Source of the DNA: a bacterium
Lineage (GTDB): Bacteria; Spirochaetota; JAHITG01
DNA length: 17,631 nucleotides
Direction: 5' to 3'
NCBI GenBank assembly: GCA_028711675.1
Contig: JAQTRT010000026.1
Location: forward strand, 1 to 17,631
Shown piece after piece: positions 14,654 to 17,631 of this stretch. Position 1 is the stretch's first letter. Each line of letters opens with the position of its first letter. The position numbers were made by a program, and so were the translations under genes. The notes under the pieces are model-generated. The model was not told where the DNA came from. It saw only the letters and a program-made list of their open reading frames with translations, and did not search any database.

Positions 14654-15422
14654 AATACCCCAGATAGTTCTTGTTGATCCGGAAAATGATATCCGTCTTC
14701 TCCGTCTCCTTGTTCCGGAACACGATAGAAACCATATTCTTGTTGTACAGGATCCTCTGCAGGGCATCCGTTTGGTTCAAAAGCTCAGGATTCAGTCTCT
14801 GCTTCTTGATGGTCTTGATCTTATTATTCGAATAATATAATAATATTTTAGAATATTCTTTCCTCTTTTTTTTCCAGAAAAGAAAATGCGACAGAAGAGG
14901 CTGGTCGTGAACGATGAGGTTAAAGTAATTCTGGTCCTGAATGAGGATGGATGTCCGGAAGCCCTTTGAATTATTGAAGATCAGGATATCCTGTTTCAGG
15001 AATTTCAGCTGCAGGACCGCCTCCTCCAGTGTCATAGGCTTGATATCGGACGGGTTCAGCTTCTGGAGCCTGTAGTTCCGGTCCTGAATGACCGGAGGCC
15101 GGTATTCCGGCTTGGCATCCTTTCTGGGCTTCATCTTCCGGTCCTTCTGCTTCTCCTTGAACTTACGGATGCTCACGTTGGCGGAATGGACCACGGATTC
15201 CACGGCTTGATACAGGTCACGGGCATCCTTCTTGAAATAAAAACGGCCGTGATCACCGCTGATGATGATCTCGGCGATATGCTGAAGTTTCTCGACGGAT
15301 ATGATCACTTCGCAATTGACAGGATGTTCGAAATCATTTACAAGTTTGGTTATCTTCTTATTGATAAAATCACGCAGGGACGGGGTGACTTTCAGGTTCT
15401 TTCCCGTAATATTGATCTGCAT
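14643..15422 (-). CDS. hpf: long-form ribosome hibernation promoting factor with two C-terminal domains
   Basis: 259 residues, against about 175-190 for a usual long HPF. Residues 1-95 form the HPF/RaiA domain (MQINITGKNLKVTPSLRDFI, DARDLYQAVESV, IRKFKEK) that sits on the 30S decoding centre. After a charged linker (about 90-120) comes a C-terminal dimerisation-type domain at 122-172 (LNPSDIKPMTLEEAVLQLK, DILIFNN). A second, similar stretch follows at 210-259 (LNPELLNQ, SIVFRNKETEKTDIIFRINK, NYLGYYEI). The two are separated by a basic linker of about 35 residues. HPF stabilises dormant 100S ribosomes in slow growth. An unusually strong ribosome-binding site, AGGAGGT, precedes ATG 15422. The rpoN-hpf order is conserved in many diderms. 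Confidence 0.9.
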   Translation of the reverse strand: MQINITGKNLKVTPSLRDFINKKITKLVNDFEHPVNCEVIISVEKLQHIAEIIISGDHGRFYFKKDARDLYQAVESVVHSANVSIRKFKEKQKDRKMKPRKDAKPEYRPPVIQDRNYRLQKLNPSDIKPMTLEEAVLQLKFLKQDILIFNNSKGFRTSILIQDQNYFNLIVHDQPLLSHFLFWKKKRKEYSKILLYYSNNKIKTIKKQRLNPELLNQTDALQRILYNKNMVSIVFRNKETEKTDIIFRINKNYLGYYEI

Positions 15423-15426
15423 AATT

Positions 15427-15433
15427 ACCTCCT
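15427..15433 (-). promoter_or_regulatory. strong ribosome binding site of hpf
   Basis: AGGAGGT on the minus strand, 4 bases before ATG 15422 and in the 14-base gap after rpoN. It is the best match to the anti-Shine-Dalgarno sequence in the window and may raise HPF output above its operon neighbours. Confidence 0.7.
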
Positions 15434-15436
15434 GAA

Positions 15437-16822
15437 TTATTTCCTCAGATACGACGGCAGGATCTTCAACTGTTTCCTGTACTTTGAGATGGTCCGGCGC
15501 GAGATCCTGATACCTTGTTTGTCCAGGAAATCATTGATCTCGGCATCGGAAAGGGGATGACTCTCTTTCTGGATAAGGTCTTTGATGATCTCCATGACGC
15601 TCTTGGACGCGATACCCTGCTCGTTATCGGTCCTGATCTTCTTGGAGAAAAAATATTTCATCTCATAGATGCCCAGGGGTGTCTGGATATACTTATCCGA
15701 GGTCACCCGGCTCACCGTGGACTCGTGAAAGCCGATGGAATCGGCGATATCCCTGAGCGTCAGGGGGGACAGATGCTCGTTCCCCTTCAGCAGGAAGGCT
15801 TTCTGGTATCTCACGATGGCTTCGGCGATCTTGTACAGAGTGGTGTTACGCTGTTCGATACTCTTGATGAAAAGCATGGCGTTCCTGATCTTCTCTTTCA
15901 GGTATTTTTTGATTTTATTGTCCACGTTCTTATTGGTGAGCAGGCCTCTGTACCGTTTGTTGATGCGCAGCCGCGGGATCCACTCATCATTGATCACGAT
16001 CAGGAATTCGCTGTTCGGGGTCTGGTTCACGATCACGTCCGGCACTACGTACTGCGTGATCTTCGTGTCATACTGATAACCCGGATTCGGGTCGAAATGC
16101 TGGATATACTTAATGGTCCGGTTCAGCGTATTCTCCGAAATTCCGAGCTTATGGGCCAGTTCCTTGTATTTATGCCTGAAGAGAAGGTCAAAATGGTGCT
16201 CTAAAATGGCCTCGGCATACAGGTCCTTCTCTCCCGAGAAACGGATCTGGATAAGGAGGCATTCACGCAGATCACGGCAGCTCACGCCGAACGGCTCAAA
16301 GGTCTGCACTACTTTCAGAACCTTTTCCACGTCCTCTATCGTGGCATCCGTGTTCGCTGCAATATCCTCCAGGGAACAGACCAGATAACCTCTGGTATCG
16401 ATATTGGTAATGATCCTTTCACCGATATCGAACTCTTTATCATCCGGTATGTTCAGCCGCAGCTGCCACAGAAGGTGTTCCTGCAGGCTCTCCGGCTTCA
16501 CCAGAAGCCCCTCGATAAGGCCGGTCTTGCCCTCCTCGTTCCTGGTATAATTATAACTCCCCATATCGCTGCTGTCCTCAAAGACCCGGATAAGCTCATC
16601 GTACTTGATGTTCTCCGCTTCGTTAAAATCCTCATCCTCGGTGCCGGCGCCGGGTTCATCCTCCTCGGTCTCCAGCAAGGGATTGCTTTCCAGTTCCTGG
16701 TTGATCCTCTGTTCCAGGGCCAGTATAGGAAGCTGGAGGATCTCAAACATCTGCTGCAGATACGGGCTCATGTACAGCTTCTGTTCCATGCGCAAATGTA
16801 AATTTTTATCCATTTCTCTCAT
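15437..16822 (-). CDS. rpoN: RNA polymerase sigma-54 factor
   Basis: 461 residues with all sigma-54 regions: the Gln/Leu-rich activator-interacting region I (about 8-50, MEQKLYMSPYLQQMFEIL, ELESNPLLE), an acidic region II (about 51-100), the core-binding region (about 105-300, including GYLVCSLEDIA and FEPFGVSCRDLRECLLIQ), the HTH region (LTLRDIADSIGFHESTVSRV, TSDKYIQTPLGIYEMKYFFS), and the RpoN box SRRTISKYRK (441-450, consensus ARRTVAKYRE). It directs RNA polymerase to -24/-12 promoters and needs AAA+ activators, none of which are in the window. ATG 16822 is used; ATG 16813 three codons in is an alternative. Only 12 bases separate it from lptB. Confidence 0.95.
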   Translation of the reverse strand: MREMDKNLHLRMEQKLYMSPYLQQMFEILQLPILALEQRINQELESNPLLETEEDEPGAGTEDEDFNEAENIKYDELIRVFEDSSDMGSYNYTRNEEGKTGLIEGLLVKPESLQEHLLWQLRLNIPDDKEFDIGERIITNIDTRGYLVCSLEDIAANTDATIEDVEKVLKVVQTFEPFGVSCRDLRECLLIQIRFSGEKDLYAEAILEHHFDLLFRHKYKELAHKLGISENTLNRTIKYIQHFDPNPGYQYDTKITQYVVPDVIVNQTPNSEFLIVINDEWIPRLRINKRYRGLLTNKNVDNKIKKYLKEKIRNAMLFIKSIEQRNTTLYKIAEAIVRYQKAFLLKGNEHLSPLTLRDIADSIGFHESTVSRVTSDKYIQTPLGIYEMKYFFSKKIRTDNEQGIASKSVMEIIKDLIQKESHPLSDAEINDFLDKQGIRISRRTISKYRKQLKILPSYLRK

Positions 16823-16834
16823 AGTGCATCTTTT

Positions 16835-17556
16835 TCACATCTTGAATTTTTCACCCAGATAGATCTCCCGGGCTTTCTTGTCCTCGATCAGTTCCGCAGC
16901 GGTTCCCGAGATCAGGATCTTGCCTTCGTAGGTGATGTAGGCGCGGTCCGTGATGCTCAGGGTCTCCCTTACGTTATGGTCCGTAATGAGGATGCCGATG
17001 CCCCTTTCTTTCAGGTGATTGATCATGACCTGGATTTCGGCCACGGCCTTGGGATCGATACCGGCAAAAGGCTCGTCCAGCAGGAGGAACTTGGGATTGG
17101 TGACCAGGGCCCTGGCGATCTCGGTCCTCCTTCTCTCGCCTCCCGACAGGGAATAAGCTTTCTGCCTGGCCAGCCGCGTGATGCTCAGCTCTTCCAGAAG
17201 TTTATCCTTGATCCTGATCCTTTCCTCAACGGGCTTACCCATGAATTCAAGGACAGCCAGAAGGTTCTCCTCCACGGTAAGTTTCCGGAAGACCGAAGGT
17301 TCCTGGGTCAGATAGCCGATGCCCAGCTGGGCGCGCTGGTACATGGGGAGCGGGGTGATATCCGTCTCATCCAGGAAGATACTGCCTGAATACGGCTTTA
17401 CAAGCCCCATGACCATGTAAAAAGTGGTCGTCTTGCCGGCGCCGTTAGGGCCCAGAAGCCCCACTGTCTCGCCTTGCTTGACATTAAAGGTCACGTCATT
17501 GACAACGAACTTTTTTTATACTCTTTCCTTAAATTCCTGATCTTAATCTCGCTCAT
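16835..17556 (-). CDS. lptB: LPS export ABC transporter ATP-binding protein LptB (reading frame broken by a one-base shift)
   Basis: Cytoplasmic ATPase that powers LptFG-dependent LPS transport from the inner membrane to the LptA bridge. Motifs: Walker A GPNGAGKT, Q-loop YLTQEPSVFR, ABC signature LSGGERRRTEIARAL, Walker B FLLLDEPFAGIDP, switch His in ITDHNVRETL. The natural start is ATG 17556 (MSEIKIRNLRKEYKK), with AAGGAAGG upstream, but after 15 residues a run of seven A (minus strand, 17511-17517) shifts frame. The 0 frame ends at a TGA about seven codons later, while the rest continues in the -1 frame as KFVVNDVTFNVKQG. Restored, the protein is about 240 residues, like E. coli LptB (241). 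An assembly or sequencing error in the homopolymer is most likely; a real lesion or slippage is possible. The gene overlaps the upstream gene by 4 bases (ATGA). Confidence 0.88.
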
Positions 17557-17631
17557 TTTCCTTCCTTATCCGGCAGTATCCTGGCAAAGACATCATTGTA
17601 TAATTTAACCAGATTTTTTTTAATGTAAACA
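17553..17631 (-). CDS. C-terminal end of a probable LptA/OstA-family protein (partial)
   Basis: Twenty-five residues (from VYIKKNL to PDKEGK) are open to the window edge and end at a TGA that overlaps the lptB ATG as ATGA. The 'VY.....VK.YN.VFARILP' pattern fits the end of an LptA/OstA beta-jellyroll domain, and lptA directly before lptB is a widely conserved order. The identification rests mostly on position. Confidence 0.5.
   Translation of the reverse strand, partial: VYIKKNLVKLYNDVFARILPDKEGK

Noticed and set aside
14654..14767. Upstream extension of hprK by 38 codons
   Set aside because: The added residues are Arg/Ser-rich, lie inside hpf in another frame and match no HprK N-terminus. 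ATG 14653 gives the normal start.
17511..17520. Canonical -1 frameshift heptamer in lptB
   Set aside because: The phase is TAT AAA AAA AGT, not the X XXY YYZ arrangement of A AAA AAG, so the classical dnaX-type signal is not present in frame. Only single-tRNA or polymerase slippage would fit.
1..17631. Sigma-54 promoters (-24 TGGC / -12 TGC) near the rpoN or NtrY-like genes
   Set aside because: Read by eye on both strands, I found no convincing GG-N10-GC pair with both conserved doublets in the gaps between genes.

Overview
The window looks like chromosomal DNA from a Gram-negative (diderm) bacterium, probably a little-studied or uncultured lineage. The evidence for an outer membrane is the LPS-export ATPase LptB and the tail of a likely LptA. 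Other markers are sigma-54 (RpoN), HPr kinase/phosphorylase, a mannose-family PTS and an NtrY-type sensor kinase. I cannot name the phylum from sequence alone. There are no rRNA, tRNA, CRISPR or transposase genes, and the content is housekeeping and regulatory.

Layout. Positions 1-830 (plus strand) hold the 3' end of a Na/Pi-cotransporter-like gene with a PhoU-like tail, then rsmD. Everything from 814 to 17631 is on the minus strand, read from high to low coordinates: lptA-like end, lptB, rpoN, hpf, hprK, PTS EIIA, EIIB, EIIC, EIID, HPr, two tandem paralogous small membrane proteins, a DUF4390-like secreted protein, an NtrY-like histidine kinase, a low-molecular-weight (YwlE-like) phosphatase, glyA, a HAD 5'-nucleotidase-like protein, an S55/SpoIVB-like exported protein, a beta-propeller exported protein and a small NlpC/P60-like exported protein. 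Genes are packed with overlaps or gaps of a few bases. The only gaps above 50 bases are 7628-7688, 5277-5335 and 3372-3548. The last contains a nested inverted repeat.

How the genes fit together. lptA-lptB-rpoN-hpf followed by PTS/HprK genes is a known conserved neighbourhood in diderm bacteria. It links envelope biogenesis, sigma-54, ribosome hibernation and carbon/nitrogen phosphosignalling. Here it continues into an intact HPr (His15, Ser46) and a complete mannose-type EIIA/B/C/D, but without enzyme I or any sugar-catabolic gene. The DUF4390-NtrY pair adds a membrane sensor that may feed a sigma-54 activator encoded elsewhere. The glyA-phosphatase-nucleotidase block is one-carbon and nucleotide metabolism. 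The last three genes encode exported proteins of unknown role.

Most notable points: HPF appears to carry two copies of its C-terminal dimerisation domain; lptB is broken by a one-base frame change in a run of seven A; HPr has Lys at position 17 in place of the near-invariant Arg; and the S55-like protein has its Ser motif before its His motif, the reverse of SpoIVB.
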